Source: Gerris lacustris (taxonomy: Eukaryota > Arthropoda > Insecta > Hemiptera > Gerridae). From it: DNA of 64,000 bases. Below the pieces are notes generated by a model. That model was not told the DNA's origin. It did not search any database and worked only from the letters and a program-made list of their open reading frames with translations. Made by a program: the position numbers and the translations under genes. Positions 23,180-36,745 of the stretch are shown in pieces. Location: assembly GCA_951217055.1 (NCBI GenBank), contig OX578284.1, positions 21,616,187-21,680,186 of the forward strand, in the 5' to 3' direction. Position 1 is the stretch's first letter. Each line of letters begins with the position of its first letter.

Positions 23180-24040
23180 TAATGCGTTATCTCTATATAT
23201 ACTACGTATATAAGTAAAAAACATTTCAGTATTTTATAATAACATCTGGTACACGTAAGAAAAACCAAATCAACGGATATTGGAGAATAAAATCATGAAA
23301 TAAATATGCAAGGAAAAATCTAATGAGATTTTTTTCTATTTAAAAAAAAGTTTCTGGGTTTTATTTTTCAACGGAAAAATACCAGATATAATAAGCAGAG
23401 CACCTGGTCCAATTTAAATTTTAAATAGCAACGTTCAAATTTTAATGCGTACAAGTAAGATTGTACGCAAAATAATAACGTTTATAGAAGGTGGTTGAAT
23501 CATAAGAGAGGTTATTTTTATTTATAGATTCAGATTCATATTGACTGTCATTATCATATTTGTTAGCTCGCCATATCAGTGACGATTTGTTATTTTTTAA
23601 CTATTGGCACAGTAGCAATAAATGTTATGTTGACGATATAGATCATAGATTATGTAATGCGAATTATTTTAATCAAGTGGCGCCGATAAGCCAAACATGT
23701 GAAACAAGAGATAGATTGAGGTGCCTACGCACTAAGTAATAGATCAATTTGAATAGATTTAATATATATAGATATAAATGAGGCAATCAATAAGAATTCC
23801 ATTAGTGGAGTAATCTAAAACCAATATATCTATGACTATTAGTATTTTGGAGATGATTGAACCACCCTCCTCCTCTTTAGTTAAGTTGAGTCATTATCAA
23901 TTTAGGCTCGGTTCCAAATGCCGGTAAGAAAAAATCTCTTATCAGCATGAAAAAAAAATTCCAAACAGAATTCTGGAATTACTGAGCTTAAGCAGTAAAA
24001 TACTCTCTCTCCACAATAGCATAGTTAAGGAGAAATCGGG
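23180..24040. other. AT-rich stretch, no gene
   Basis: No gene or bounded repeat was recognised. Confidence 0.4.
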
Positions 24041-24047
24041 TATTAAC

Positions 24048-24625
24048 TGATGCAAACTGTCATCACCCGTGCCGGAGAAATGGAAGCAAGTAGAACCAGG
24101 AATCAGGTATATACCACCTATTTCAATTTTTCCGGGAATGATGATGGGAGTCACGAGAAATTGAAGCAAGTAGAACCAGGAATCAGGTATAAACCACCTA
24201 TTTCAATTTCTCCGGGGATGATGATGGGTGTCACGAGAAATGGTATCAAGTAGAACCAGAAATCAGGTATAAACCACCTATTTCAATTTTTCCGGGGATG
24301 ATGATGGGTGTCACGAGAAATGGTAGCAAGTAGAACCAGAAATCAGGTATATACCACCTATTCCGATTAATCCGGGGATGATGATGGGTGTCACAAGAAA
24401 TTGAAGCAAGTAGAACCAGGAATCAGGTATAAACCACCTATTTCAATTTCTCCGGGGATGATGATGGGTATCACGAGAAATTGAAGCAAGTAGGACCAGA
24501 AATCAGGTATGTACTACCTATTTCAATTACTCCGGGATGATGATGGGTGTCACGACAAATTGAAGCATGTAGAACCAGGAATCAGCTATATGCCATCTGG
24601 TTCTATTTCTTCGGCGCTGATGATG
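24048..24625 (+). repeat. 80-bp minisatellite, about 7 units
   Basis: AGCAAGTAGAACCAGGAATC-type words start at 80-bp steps (24091, 24171, 24251, 24331, 24411, 24491, then 24570), each followed by CACCTATTTCAATT and TCCGGGGATGATGATGGG. Units differ by a few substitutions. Short frames across it are by-products. Confidence 0.95.
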
Positions 24626-25194
24626 ACTACTTGCGCGGTTAGAAGCCGTTTTCACCTTAATTAGGATACTGCGTGAAGATAAATTACCTTAGGTATAATG
24701 TAAGATGTCCGTGCACTCAAAGACCTTTATCGTACAATGTCATTTTAAACCATTTTGTGGTCATTTTCATTGAAAGTGAGACGATTTGAAATGCGTTAGA
24801 GAAAGAGTCAGTATCAAAACGATTTTTAGTACTACTTTACCTCAATCTAATACAAATCGTATAGTTTTGATTTGGCTATTCCAGCTGTGAATTCCAAAAT
24901 ATTATGACAATCTAGACGTGTAATATAATAAATAAGCAGAAACTGATATAAAAAAATAACTGAAACTGAAACAAAATCGGCCCGTGAAAACACAAAACAC
25001 AGACAAACTTCTTTGTAGAACCACATATTTTGTTACATTGGTAGTCTACATTTATTTGGGAGACTCATTGAAATTGGTCAAGCCGTTCTCAATTGATGCT
25101 CAGCCTAATGAACAGACAGGCAAAAAAAATTTTGGAACGAAGTTTCTTATGACACGTTCTGGAGCCCGGGAGTAAATCCGAAAAAACTACCAAA

Positions 25195-25257
25195 ATCGCC
25201 GTCACAAAATAACCGTCACAAAATCACCGTCACGCAAAATCTGTCACGAAATCTACC
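25195..25257 (+). repeat. Short CCGTCACAAAAT tandem repeat
   Basis: Four imperfect units of about 14 bp (CCGTCACAAAAT with A or C endings, last units degenerate) just before the family A fragment. Confidence 0.7.
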
Positions 25258-25545
25258 GATGACAATAACTTGAGTAAAAGATCACCGAGTTAGTTGAAAT
25301 TTGGTACACATGTTCATTTTACAAATGCCCAGGCTAAGTTCGTTGGACAACGTTATCCGCCCAAGCGTTCACGCGCAACGCTCGCGTGAAAGTAAGCTTC
25401 AAATTTAAAATTGGGATTTTTGGACGGGAAAAAATTCTAACTTCATCTATTTAATGAGACAAACAACTTTTCAAAATATTTTTTTTTTAGTAAAACGAAC
25501 ACCGACACTGCTATGAAGTGATAAAGATCGCTAAATTTATTAAAG
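25258..25545 (-). repeat. Dispersed repeat family A, partial copy 3
   Basis: Reverse-strand match to the central and left part of family A (AACTTGAGTAAA, GTACACATGTTCATTTTACA, AACGTTATCCG, AAAGATCGCTAAA). The microsatellite and terminal hairpin are missing. Confidence 0.65.
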
Positions 25546-25549
25546 CGGA

Positions 25550-26594
<1,045 letters not shown>

Positions 26595-26704
26595 TTTATA
26601 CTAATTTTTAATTAAAATAGTAAATAAAAAAATCATTATTTATAAATATATATCTCGCTTTTTTTGTTAAATATTTTAATTAAAATTATGAATATTACCC
26701 TCTT

Positions 26705-27100
26705 TTCTTCTGAGCTTAACGAAAGCTATGTGATCGTTTCGAATATTTTTTTATGTCTCGGAACTTAAAAAAAAAAAATCAAGACAGAAATCTGATTCAG
26801 ACATCAGGAAACATTTTTATTTCCGTCTCTGACTATAAGTCTGACGGTCTGTCGTTCAACATTTTTGCGAATCAACATCTTGAAAACTATTATTTAGAAA
26901 TTATTTGGAAAAATTGGACGGTAGTTCATAATTATTCCATTGTTGGTCTCATAAAAGTTTTAACCTTCTGCATCCAAATCTTTCTCTTCCACTTGCGCAC
27001 AAACATATATTTGTTTACACCTATATCTAGGTACTCTTCTGATTTTTTTAAGAACTTTGGATGGTTTGTCGAATGTATCCCACTAATGGTCCCTTAATAA
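26705..27100 (-). repeat. Dispersed repeat family B, copy 1
   Basis: Starts with a decayed hairpin (TGAGCTTAACGAAAGCTATG) and runs through AGGAAACATTTTTATTTCCG, CATCTTGAAAACTAT, ATTGTTGGTCTCATA and TTCTCTTCCACTTGCGCACA, shared with 31831-32160 and 33651-34050. The hairpin is the reverse complement of family A's 3' terminus, so B and A are variants of one superfamily. The 114-codon frame across it is fortuitous. Confidence 0.65.
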
Positions 27101-27362
27101 TTTCAACCACCTGCGCTAATTAATTATTACTAAATTAATACTTGTATTTATCTAAAAAATAAAAAAAAATTGACACTTTAAAAGAATCAGTTTGATGCGT
27201 TGAACAAAACTTGCTTATATAATATATTTATTTACTCTATTTAAATACCATAATATCTCATTTAATTGATTTATTTTTAACATATTTAAAATGTGTTCTA
27301 CTTGTTGTTGGATCACCTTTTTCGATTTTCAACAAATTAATTATATTTTCATCAATATCTCG

Positions 27363-27642
27363 GAAACTAGATTTTTCCAAGGAAACTACTTACATTGTAG
27401 TTTCGTAATTAAATTAACAAAATTTTAGAGTTTTTTGAGGATGTGAACCAAAATTTGAGCTAAAATTCGTCTATCGATTTCGCCTTGGAGAATGATTTTT
27501 CTGAACCTGTATGCCAAATTTCATAAAAATCGATCCTATAGTTTAGGCTACACGCGTCTACACAGATAACAGGCAACAGGTCAACGTTTTTTAAAAATCA
27601 CTTTTTACACTCATAACGTGTAAATCCATCAATATCTTAAAA

Positions 27643-27650
<8 letters not shown>
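27363..27650 (+). repeat. Dispersed repeat family E, copy 3
   Basis: Begins GAAACTAGATTTTTCC and shares GAGCTAAAATTCGTC, GAATGATTTTTCTGAACC, TATGCCAAATTTCAT, AGTTTAGGCTAC and AACGTGTAAATCCATC with copies 1 and 2. Ends in a (TC)n/(AT)n tract. Confidence 0.65.

Positions 27651-27723
<73 letters not shown>
27648..27723. repeat. (TC)n-(AT)n microsatellite
   Basis: Short CTCTCTCT run followed by about 65 bp of AT. Confidence 0.95.
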
Positions 27724-27727
<4 letters not shown>

Positions 27728-27729
27728 AT

Positions 27730-30530
27730 CCAAGGTAATTGTAAAACCATACCATTTATCGAATTCTTTATAATATTAGCTGTCAAATAAAATAATTAGT
27801 CATTCATTCAGCTTTGCCTGCGGTAATTAAGGCAATGAGTTAAAAAATAATTAGGATATTCTTTTTTTAAGATCTATTTTATAAATACGGATTAAAAGAT
27901 TATTTTTGTTAATTGTATTTGATGTTATTAATATTATTTAATTTCCTGTTGGTGCTCTAATCTTCACTTTTTAAAATATATAAAGAGAGATATACCTGTG
28001 ATAATTAATTTCTAATGGCTTTTGAGAGGTTTAAAGAAGTTAATCTAAGGTGGAAATCCCAAAATAAATTCACACTTTAACTTATTTTTTATTTGCTACA
28101 ACTATCGTCATCTTTTCATATTAAATATCACTAATTTTTTATTGATATTTAAAGGAAATTTTTTAGCAAGGTTTAAGTGATTTGAATTACGCAATTATAA
28201 TGAGTAAAATAGTTCGGTAAAGTAAAACGAGGGCGGTAAAGTAGTAAGTGCAGGAATCTGCTGTTTTGCGTACTATTTTGAGTGCGATAACAACCACTTT
28301 ATCGGTCAACTGTAGGAAAGTAAACAAACGAGCATTATTTTACGTGGAAAGACAGTTTCTTTGATCCCTTAACATTTCTCCATCGACGCCCTAACTCCTG
28401 AAATGTATCAATCTAAGTTATCTAGTGAATACTTTGACCCAAAAAAAGGTCAAATATCCGAGTTCATATTGCAACTTATAACTGATAGTTTAACATAGAT
28501 ATGTTTTAGCTCTAAGGTACAGAAGAAATTTTCGTCACATTAAGATTTAACAGGAGGTCGTTAGGTTTTCATTTATAGTACAATATTTCGACAATAGGCG
28601 GGATGAAGTTTCAATAAACGATATACAAAATGTGACGCTCTTAAACATCGTGCCAGGAAGTTAGAATATAATAGAAGGTAGATTGGTGTTCACTTATATT
28701 CATTGTAGTACTATATTTCGCCGATAGAAGTTCATAATTTTATATAAAATGAAATCAGAGCTCCTAGCGGACTAAAGGGTAATTAAAATGGATTAATATT
28801 TCATAATTTCGCACCTTAAGATCCATCTAGTACATCAATTTGACAAATGGAAAAGCATTGAAATGTCTATAAGTGCGGATTCAATGCCCCAAAAAATATC
28901 CATAATTCAATCTTATCTATGAAATGGAAAAATTAGTATTTTCTTTTTTCATTGTACTCTTGAAGATACTTCTTTTAGAGCAAAATAGATAATAGCTAAA
29001 GTTATCAAATGGAAATGAGTTGCGGGGAGTACATTTTGTATCCCTTTGACAATTATGGTGTAGGGATAATCTTTAACTGGATAAACCTAAGTACATAGAG
29101 ACATATTACTAAATCCTTGTATTTTAAGAATCTGGTAAAGACAAATCCGGTTCGAAGTCATTGCGATGGTAGTACTGTTTATATTGGGTCCTTGGAGGCT
29201 TATGTAAATTTTCTCTCCCTACACCTTAAGGATACTGAAGTTTACAATGGATATGACTCTATGCAAATTCAACTAGGCCCTTCGGTTAAACCACAGCACG
29301 CTAGGTATTCCTCGTATACTAACCCTTTAAGCCTTTTAAATTTTAAAGGCTCGTTAATTTTAACAATGTGTTTTAATATCTTTTATAAACTGTTCCTTTA
29401 TATTGTTGAACAATACTAAATTAAAATTCATTATGAAAGATTTTACCCTATGTGAAAACTAGGGCGTTACATTTTGCTTTCATATTCAAAGATAGGAGAA
29501 GTGGTGTTATTTTTTGTATGTGGGATGTATAAAAGATTATAATGTATAAGGAAGGGAATTGTGTAGTTTCATGGAGATAACAGATAATGTAGGTAAGTGC
29601 ATAATATACAGAGAATGCTGAGATATTCCGAGTGTGAAATGAAGTGGTTTCGCTAGTTAGTTCTGAAAAACAACTTTTTCCCGAAAAAAACAAACTTCAT
29701 TCCGGTTATAGATTTGATTAATTATACAGTAAGTTTTATTTTATCGAAAGCATAAAATAAAACGAGTCATTTTGATTTTAAATTTGTTTAAACTATAATT
29801 ATATATAGATTGATTTTAATGCATTTGAACTTTTATTTAATTAATTAAGATCAACAAAAAAGGGATTAAATTATGCGAACATTTTAGTTCTTTAAAAAGG
29901 TAGCTTAAAGCTAAAATAAGGTGGAAGAAGAAAGACTTAGTTAAAGTCTTTGTTAAGCTTTAAAAAAATCAATTTTAAGATTAAAACTTCTTTGTTAAGC
30001 GTAATTACTCATTCCAGTATTAGCATCAAGTTACCCATTGGTAATACTCCGTCGTTAAAACATAATAGCTACTGCGTTACAAGACTGATACACTATAAAT
30101 AGTAAGCTGTAAACAAATAAATAGTTTTATAACTTTAAAACTAACTTAACGTTTCAGAATAATGTATATTTCCTTTATCTGGTTTAATGTCCATAGATTT
30201 ATGACCTACCTCTATATAAATCATTCCGCTCGTGATTATATATTCAAAGGCTAAATCTGGGTATCGAGCCACGGGTGGACAACATTTCATACACATACAC
30301 TCTTGGATCACATACAGCACAGATAACACAAAAACAAGAATGAAATAGACTTAAAATTGGTCAAATCACATAAGGAATTAAAGGGAACGAGGAAGACAAT
30401 CTTGCAAAAACCCCTACGAAACAATCTGACCAAATATCTACCTTATAACACTGTCCAAGAAGAAAATGTTTTTCAAATAGAACATAAATAATTAATATAA
30501 AAATGCCATTTTTCAAAACTGGTCTTATTT
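27730..30530. other. Intergenic stretch with one unidentified open frame
   Basis: Mostly AT-rich. The + strand frame at 29097-29419 is open for over 100 codons and has a less AT-biased stretch (29130-29330), but I recognise no domain and no splice context. Nothing else stands out. Confidence 0.35.
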
Positions 30531-30539
30531 TCAATTTTT

Positions 30540-30985
30540 TTTTTTTTTTTTTTTGGTTTCTGTATTCTTCACATTAGTTGTATCTATGTGCAAAATTTGG
30601 GAAGATTGAATCACGGTAAGTGGTTCAAAATTGGGGTAATAGGTGTGCGATGAAACTTGAAAACCAAATAAATTTGACGCCATTTTTATTTTTATTTTTT
30701 TATTTTTGGTTTCTGTATTCTTCACCTTAGTTGTATCTATGTGCAAAATTTGGGGAAGATTGAATGACGTTAAGTGGTTCAAAATTGGGGTAATAGGTGT
30801 GCGATGAAACTTGAAAAGCAAATAAATTTGACGCCATTTTTATTTTATTTTTTTTTTTTTTTGGTTTCTGTATTGTTCGCCTAAGTTGTATCTATGTGCA
30901 AAATTTGAGGAAGATTGAATCACGGGAAGTGGTTCAAAATTGAGGAAACGAAAATGTGCGATGAAAGTAATATAAGACCAGTAAA
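30540..30985 (-). repeat. Three tandem copies of about 154 bp
   Basis: Each unit has a T-rich tract, GGTTTCTGTATT (30555, 30708, 30863), AGTTGTATCTATGTGCAAAA, AAGATTGAAT and GTGGTTCAAAATTG. On the - strand each begins with an A-rich tract. Lys-rich frames across it are by-products. Confidence 0.85.
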
Positions 30986-31756
30986 AAACGCTCCTATAAG
31001 AACCAGAAAAAGCAAGAAATTTAGAGTCAATTGTCATTCAGTTCAACTATATGATAAGCATAGTGATTCGCCTATATATTATTCATGTCCAGAAAAAGAA
31101 AAAAATGCAACTCTCATCCTACTGGAATTTCCGAAATATAAATCCCAACGTAACCATTTATACTAAGAACTAAAAAATCCAAGAAAATCAAGACCATACC
31201 TTGCTCAGTAATACAAAATATTATGTAGTAGTGTAATAAGTAAATTACTCCCCTTAGCCTAAAATTACAAAATCTAGAGACCACTCAATCACAGAAACCC
31301 ACAAACAAAAACCATAACGGCCAATAGAATAACTTGTTTCTATTGGAAGGAATCATGTCCGCCCAAACTAATTGAGGTTTTCTCAAGTTTCCCTCAATTT
31401 ACTAAGATGCCATATTGGTCCCCTCTTAAGCCAGTCCACAGACTCCCTATGATACCCATTAAACACCTGCAAACAAACAACAAAATACCATAAAATATTC
31501 CCATTTAAAAAAAAAAAAAAAATTAAAAATAATAAAACATATACATATTCCGAAATTGTCCAATATATACCCAACCTACTTTAATTTTAAAAGCAAAGAT
31601 ATCAGGAAAGCCTACGCTTTACAAAATATCAAAACAATAAAAAAAACACTAAAAATAACATTACGGCTTCGGTATACACAAATAATTTTATAACATATGC
31701 CAATAAATAACGATAAAAAAAAAATACATTTATAGATCCTCCTCTAAAGTATCATT

Positions 31757-31830
31757 TAGCTCAGTGCGGTTTTAGGTTTAGAGGCTAAATATGGGTATAC
31801 AAAATTCGATTCCTGGATGTGAGATGTATT
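31757..31830 (+). repeat. tRNA-like sequence (SINE head)
   Basis: Contains TTAGCTCAGTGCGGTTTTAG (A-box-like) and, about 40 bases on, AAATTCGATTCCTGG (B-box-like). It does not fold into a full tRNA. It lies directly before a family B copy. Confidence 0.4.
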
Positions 31831-32160
31831 ACTTCCGAGTTTACTGAAGATATTGGGAGCTATGCGATCGTTTTAAAGAACAAAAAAAATGTTGTCTACA
31901 AATTCATAAATTTAAAGGAAGAAATCCGTTGCAGAGATCAGGAAATATTTTTGGTCCCGTGTCTAACTGGTTTGCAATCCATCATATCTTAAAAACTACT
32001 CGTCCGATTTTAATGAAATTTAGGTGGTAGACGAAAATAATGAGTCCATTGTTGGTCCCATATAAGTTTCAGCCTTCTGCACCTATAGGTATTCCTCTTC
32101 CACATGCACACAAAGTTATTTTGATTAACACCTATGTGTTTAAAGGTACTCATTAAGTCT
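31831..32160 (-). repeat. Dispersed repeat family B, copy 2
   Basis: Starts ACTTCCGAGTTTACTGAAG and shares AGCTATGCGATCGTT, CATCATATCTTAAAAACTA, GATTTTAATGAAATTTAGG, GTTGGTCCCATATAAGTTTC and the GCACACAAA end with the copy at 33651. Confidence 0.7.
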
Positions 32161-32821
32161 AAACTACTGTTTCTTTACTATTTTTATCTATTATTTAAAT
32201 GTATAAAAAATTTCATTGCTATAAACAACCTAGTCTAATCTGCAAAAATATTGCCAACTTGAAAATGAAAATAAACTGACAACTCTTAATTTTTAATTGG
32301 GAAGATTTTATTTCAAACTTACAATTAAATTAATATTAGTTAAACTTGAGTTTTTAAAAACTCTTTTCAACATAAAATATATATAAAAAAAAATTCAAAA
32401 TCATAAATTTTTGCTTTATCAGACATTTTAATAGGAAGCAGCGCTGACTTCAGAAAATATAAAATACAGTTTTATAAGAAACTAAATAAATAATTATTCA
32501 TCATTAAATAACTTGGGAAATTAATGTCTAGCTTATTTTTCACATTCTAAACAAATATTGAAACCACTTCCATCATTAATTTAATTAATTACATCGTAAT
32601 AGTTCTCATTTAATTTAGTCCATTGTTTTTTTACGTTAATTGCTCCCAAAATAAACTGTTTCTTATAAGCTTTTAACTTTCTTCTCTTTTTTTAGTTTTA
32701 AGTAATTTAAAAATACACAAGAAACCTAATTTTAAAAATATTGTGCCAAGTTCTAGTATAAAAATTATTGTACGTAAATTAAATAGGAGGTCTTTTTTAT
32801 TCTTAAGAAAATAGTTAGTCC

Positions 32822-32824
<3 letters not shown>

Positions 32825-32854
<30 letters not shown>
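32825..32854. repeat. (AT)n microsatellite
   Basis: Short AT run about 220 bp upstream of the first visible calmodulin-like exon. Confidence 0.9.
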
Positions 32855-32857
<3 letters not shown>

Positions 32858-33075
32858 AATTGTGTGTATCTTATTAATATATATTTATTTATTTATGCCC
32901 CTAGGTACTTTTTTTTATAAAATAAAAAATGTGTATGTATGTGTAATTGATTCATAGGATATAAATAAATAAAACTAAAAAAAAAATTATCTTCTGTCAT
33001 TATTACTATATAAAAAATTTATATAATTGAAACAATCAATTTATACAAGTGAAACAATTTGTTTTTCATTTGCAG

Positions 33076-33211
33076 AGACTGAACTAAGAGAAATGGTATC
33101 TAATGTGGACCAAGACGGTAACGGAAGTATCGAGTTCAACGAATTTTTACAGATGATGTCCAAGAAAATGAAGGGACCTGAAGGAGAAGATGAACTGAAG
33201 GAAGCATTCAG
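33076..33211 (+). CDS. Calmodulin-like protein, exon with EF-hand 2
   Basis: Internal exon bounded by ...TTTGCAG/ and /GTAAAA. Two bases complete a codon begun upstream (phase 1), then 44 codons and two bases follow. It encodes [20 protein letters not shown] and onward to KEAFR, aligning with calmodulin from the end of EF1 to the start of EF3. The EF2 calcium loop is [12 protein letters not shown], with all chelating positions (1, 3, 5, 7, 12) kept. The linker is [15 protein letters not shown], so the central helix is present but unlike the canonical KMKDTDSEEE. The encoded protein is a paralogue of the neo-calmodulin kind: a cytosolic calcium sensor that would bind target helices. The exons for the start and EF1 are not visible in 1-33075. 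Confidence 0.9.
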
Positions 33212-33650
33212 GTAAAATTTATTAAGTTTAAACAAACGAGGCAGTAAAGGTAAATATATTTAGTCGTTTATTTGCTAAATTTGCCTTATTTGAGATATTT
33301 TTAGGAGCATTATATCTATATATTGAAAGCACAATAGATACAGAAGGAGACCTTATAAAGTACAGGATTTCCTAAGGAGGATACCTACCTGACCTCTTTT
33401 TTTAAAGGAAAGAATTCTATGAAAGTGTTTTTAAATGGTTCTTACCCGGATGTTCAGTGAGGAAGAATAAAAGCCATTCTACTAACCCCAGTCATGAATT
33501 ATACGAGAAATAATGAAGCTTTTCTATGCATTTGCACTTTTAGGAAATATATTAGAGCAAGAAACTCCTAATACTTTTAATTCCACATAAAAAAAAATAG
33601 CTAACGAAAACTTACCCAAAAGGAAAATCATTATCTTAATCAATATGTTT

Positions 33651-34050
33651 TGCTTCCGAGCTTACTGAAGGTAACGGAAGCTATGTGATCGTTCTGATGA
33701 ACGAAAATATTTAATGTCTCCGATTTCAAAACTTCCAAGACAGAAATAAGGGAACATTTTTGTTCCGTGTCTGCCTTTCAGTCTGTCGATCTGACGCTCA
33801 AATTTTGCGAACCAGCATATCTTAAAAACTATTTGTCTGATTTTAATGAAACTGGATGGTAGGTCATAATTAGCCTATTGTTGGTCCCATATAAGTTTCA
33901 ACCTTCTGCGCCTATTTCTTTCTCTTCCAGATGCGCACAAACATACATTTATCTCTACCTATATCTTTAAAAGTAATCTGATTTTTATGAAAATTGGAAA
34001 GTAGCCTGCAGATGACCCAGATTCATTTCAACCGTATGCGCTCTTTACAT
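33651..34050 (-). repeat. Dispersed repeat family B, copy 3 (in intron)
   Basis: Best-preserved copy. Starts with the hairpin TGCTTCCGAGCTTACTGAAG...CGGAAGC, then GATCGTTCTGATGAACG, GGGAACATTTTTGTTCCGTG, CAGCATATCTTAAAAACTA and TTGGTCCCATATAAGTTTCA. Lies in the 1.48-kb intron, in reverse orientation relative to family A. Confidence 0.75.
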
Positions 34051-34692
34051 TTTCCTAAATTAATAGATACTTTAATTCATGTAAAAAATCAAAACTATTT
34101 TGACAGATTAAATAATGGAGGGAAACAATTAAATAAATAAGCCAATAATGGCTTGATCTTGGCGGATTTTGGACTTGGATTTTGACGAGCGCGGAGCGTT
34201 TTGGATCGGTACGGGCCATTTAGCCAGTTGGATCGCTCTTCAGGGGGCCTTTATAACTAATATATAATATATGGTTTATAACTAATATAATTTAATATTA
34301 GTTTATGTTTTGAAAAACAGAACTTGGAGTGCATATAGACAAAATTTAATCCTAAAAGGAGTACTTTTCAATTGCTACGAAATTAGAATATCCTATTTTG
34401 TAGAGATGTAATTCTTTTACTTTGAAAATTGAGAATCCTATGACAAACTCTTCATTTTGATTTCTTTTCATATGCTATTTCGCAATCGGTACAAAATAAG
34501 GCATGTTCTACGTTATCCTTCGACCAATGATCGCGAAATTAAATTACATAATCACATTACTGCCAAAGTGCCGAGGTTTCTCAAAAAAAAAATATGAACT
34601 CAGTGTACAGATATTAAGTTTGTTTCATTCAAATCTATTTAAAACAAAAAAATTACTTTAATCTTTTATTAATTTCCTTTTTGATCCCTCAG

Positions 34693-34841
34693 GGTATTTG
34701 ACAAAAACAACGATGGACTCATCTCCAATACGGAGTTGCGTCATGTGATGACAAACCTAGGTGAGAAGCTGTCGGATGAGGAAGTGGACGACATGATCAA
34801 GGAAGCAGATCTCGACGGGGATGGCATGGTCAACTATGCAG
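34693..34841 (+). CDS. Calmodulin-like protein, exon with EF-hands 3 and 4
   Basis: Bounded by CCCTCAG/ and /GTATAT. The frame joins exactly to the previous exon (AG/G gives Arg). It encodes [20 protein letters not shown], then [19 protein letters not shown] and [10 protein letters not shown]. The EF3 loop is [12 protein letters not shown]. The EF4 loop is [12 protein letters not shown], its last Glu formed by the split codon with the next exon. Both loops keep the calcium ligands, so the C-lobe should bind two ions. The intron before is 1.48 kb and the one after 6.0 kb, both holding repeats. Confidence 0.92.
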
Positions 34842-34849
34842 GTATATTT

Positions 34850-35250
34850 TAACAATATTTTCTAAGGTTTGTTAGACAATTGGAATGTCGGCATTGAACC
34901 CCTATAAATTTATCCCATCACTTAATCCCGTGTTTTCTTAAGACCCTAAATTTAAATAATTCCAGCATAATACAAATATGAATCCCTAAAGTCTTCCCGT
35001 GGTGACCACGTCTCAGCGGATGTATGTTTCGACTATTCGCCCTTATGCTAATATAGTGTAAATCATATTTAAATTCGTGAATATCTAATTAAAACAACGT
35101 TTTACCATATAAGAAAGATTTTATTGTATACCAAATTTCGTTAAAATGTTTGTAGTAATTTAGGATTTACTTTTCTAGACAACTGACAATATTATAAAAT
35201 ATTATTTTACAAACAAGTTTTTAGTCCACTTCTATGCTTAATATGTGTAG
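34850..35250. other. Intron sequence, nothing recognised
   Basis: AT-rich intron sequence without a bounded repeat. In the preceding intron, a less AT-rich patch at 34160-34255 is likewise unidentified. Confidence 0.4.
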
Positions 35251-35255
35251 ACCCA

Positions 35256-35553
35256 GGCAGGGTCGGATTTGAGTAAAAGCAAAATAAGCAGTTCCTCCGG
35301 GGCTTCCGGCATGGGGCCCTGCCGGGTTTTTATTTTATGTGATTGACAGTATTGAAGTCGAAAATGTAATATATGTTTTTAACTTTGTAATTGTTTTAGT
35401 TTTAGCAAATATATTTTTATTTATTTTATATAAATAGATAAAAATAAGTGTATTTTTTTATTTATTTATTTTTTTTTTTTTTAACTAAAATGTTTTGGGT
35501 AGGGCCCAAACAAATTTCGTGCTTAGGGGCCAGCAATACACAAATCCGGGCCT
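35256..35553. mobile_element. MITE with CAGGGTCGGATTTG-like ends, hAT-like (in intron)
   Basis: The left end CAGGGTCGGATTTG and right end CAAATCCGGGCCT are imperfect inverted complements. Inner GC-rich blocks (GGGGCCCTGCCGGG, TAGGGCCCAAAC) sit around an AT-rich centre. The ends resemble hAT-type termini; an 8-bp duplication could not be confirmed. Confidence 0.5.
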
Positions 35554-36274
35554 CCCATTAGAACAGTTGAATTCTTTGATAATATACCTATTACTTCAGA
35601 CTCATGTTTAACAAATACTTATTTGGGTTCAACGATTTAAGTTGATCCCCCAATAAAAATTACAAAGTGAAAAATAAACCATGGAATGATTCCATGGTTC
35701 ACGTTAATAATAGCGAACACAGATAAGTAAAAAACTTGGTGTATGTGTAAAGTGATTCATTCAGCTGTCATTAAAAAACAGGTGGGATTAAAAAAAATAT
35801 ACTAACACATGAACAACAAATTGGCTAGCTAGGTTCATCCTGAAGATAGGAGGAGAACAAAGAGTATGACAGGGTACTCAAAAGCTTCTAACGATGCTAA
35901 GAAATTAATTGGATTTTCTTATAACACATTTTTGCACTGGGATGCAAGAAAGATAAGCTACGTATATGTTAAATTAGGGGCTACCCTCAAGATAGGGGCA
36001 TTTCATTTCGAGCTCCTTACATAAAATATTTATCTATGCGTATGTGTTAGCCAATGTATTTATAAGATAGTCTTTAAGACTTTGGTATAAGGATTCACAA
36101 GGTTGGTAATTATGCAAATGTATAGATTATGTTCTCTAATAGGCACTAATCAACGTAGTTTATTATTAGTTTTTTTAAAAAAATTGCATGATTCTATATA
36201 TAAATATACAACATTTAATAAGTAAATAAAAAATGAACACGAAGAAGAAGCATAAACTGACAAACCCTAGGTAG

Positions 36275-36745
36275 ACATGTGTGAAAGTTTCCCACCCCCT
36301 TACTCCGCTCTTTGATGACATCTCACCACGAACACACTAAAGTGTAAAAACTCGTGTTCGTGTAATAAATAAAATATGTTAAGCATATGTTCTGTTACAA
36401 ATACTGTTGCTTATTGCGTCGTTTTTACACTTGAGTGTTGTCAAACACGTGACATCATACTGTGATTTAAACTTTTTTTGTAAATCTATTTTTTTTAATA
36501 TCTTAAAATAATATATAAAATGTTAGTTTTATTATTTAGATTAGAAAAAATAAATTAGAAAGTTGGTCATACATAAAACCGGTAATCACTAGTCCACCCT
36601 TCCCTCTGGTGTACAAAGACGTCATTGGTGTCAAGGAAGAACATTTCTATATTTTATTGATGATAAACATATATTATCCACATGTTCTGCTATAAATATT
36701 ATAGTGTTACTATTTTTATTTTGTTTATACAGCGAAGTAAGTAGT
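36275..36745. repeat. Two diverged direct copies with an internal inverted repeat (in intron)
   Basis: ATGTTAAGCATATGTTCTGT at 36376 and its relative ATATTATCCACATGTTCTGC at 36671 mark direct copies about 295-315 bp apart. Within the first, GATGACATCTCACCACGAAC (36314) pairs with GTCAAACACGTGACATCA (36440) as an inverted repeat whose inner arms are GTGTAAAAAC/GTTTTTACAC. Confidence 0.45.

Noticed and set aside
24048..24625. CRISPR-like array
   Set aside because: Units are contiguous 80-bp tandem repeats without unique spacers, in a eukaryotic context.
26753..27097. 114-codon open frame on the + strand
   Set aside because: It lies inside dispersed repeat family B, whose other copies do not keep the frame, and the peptide shows no domain.
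30531..31037. Lys-rich frames on the - strand
   Set aside because: They span a 154-bp tandem repeat with A-rich tracts; the repeated peptide follows the DNA period and carries no domain.
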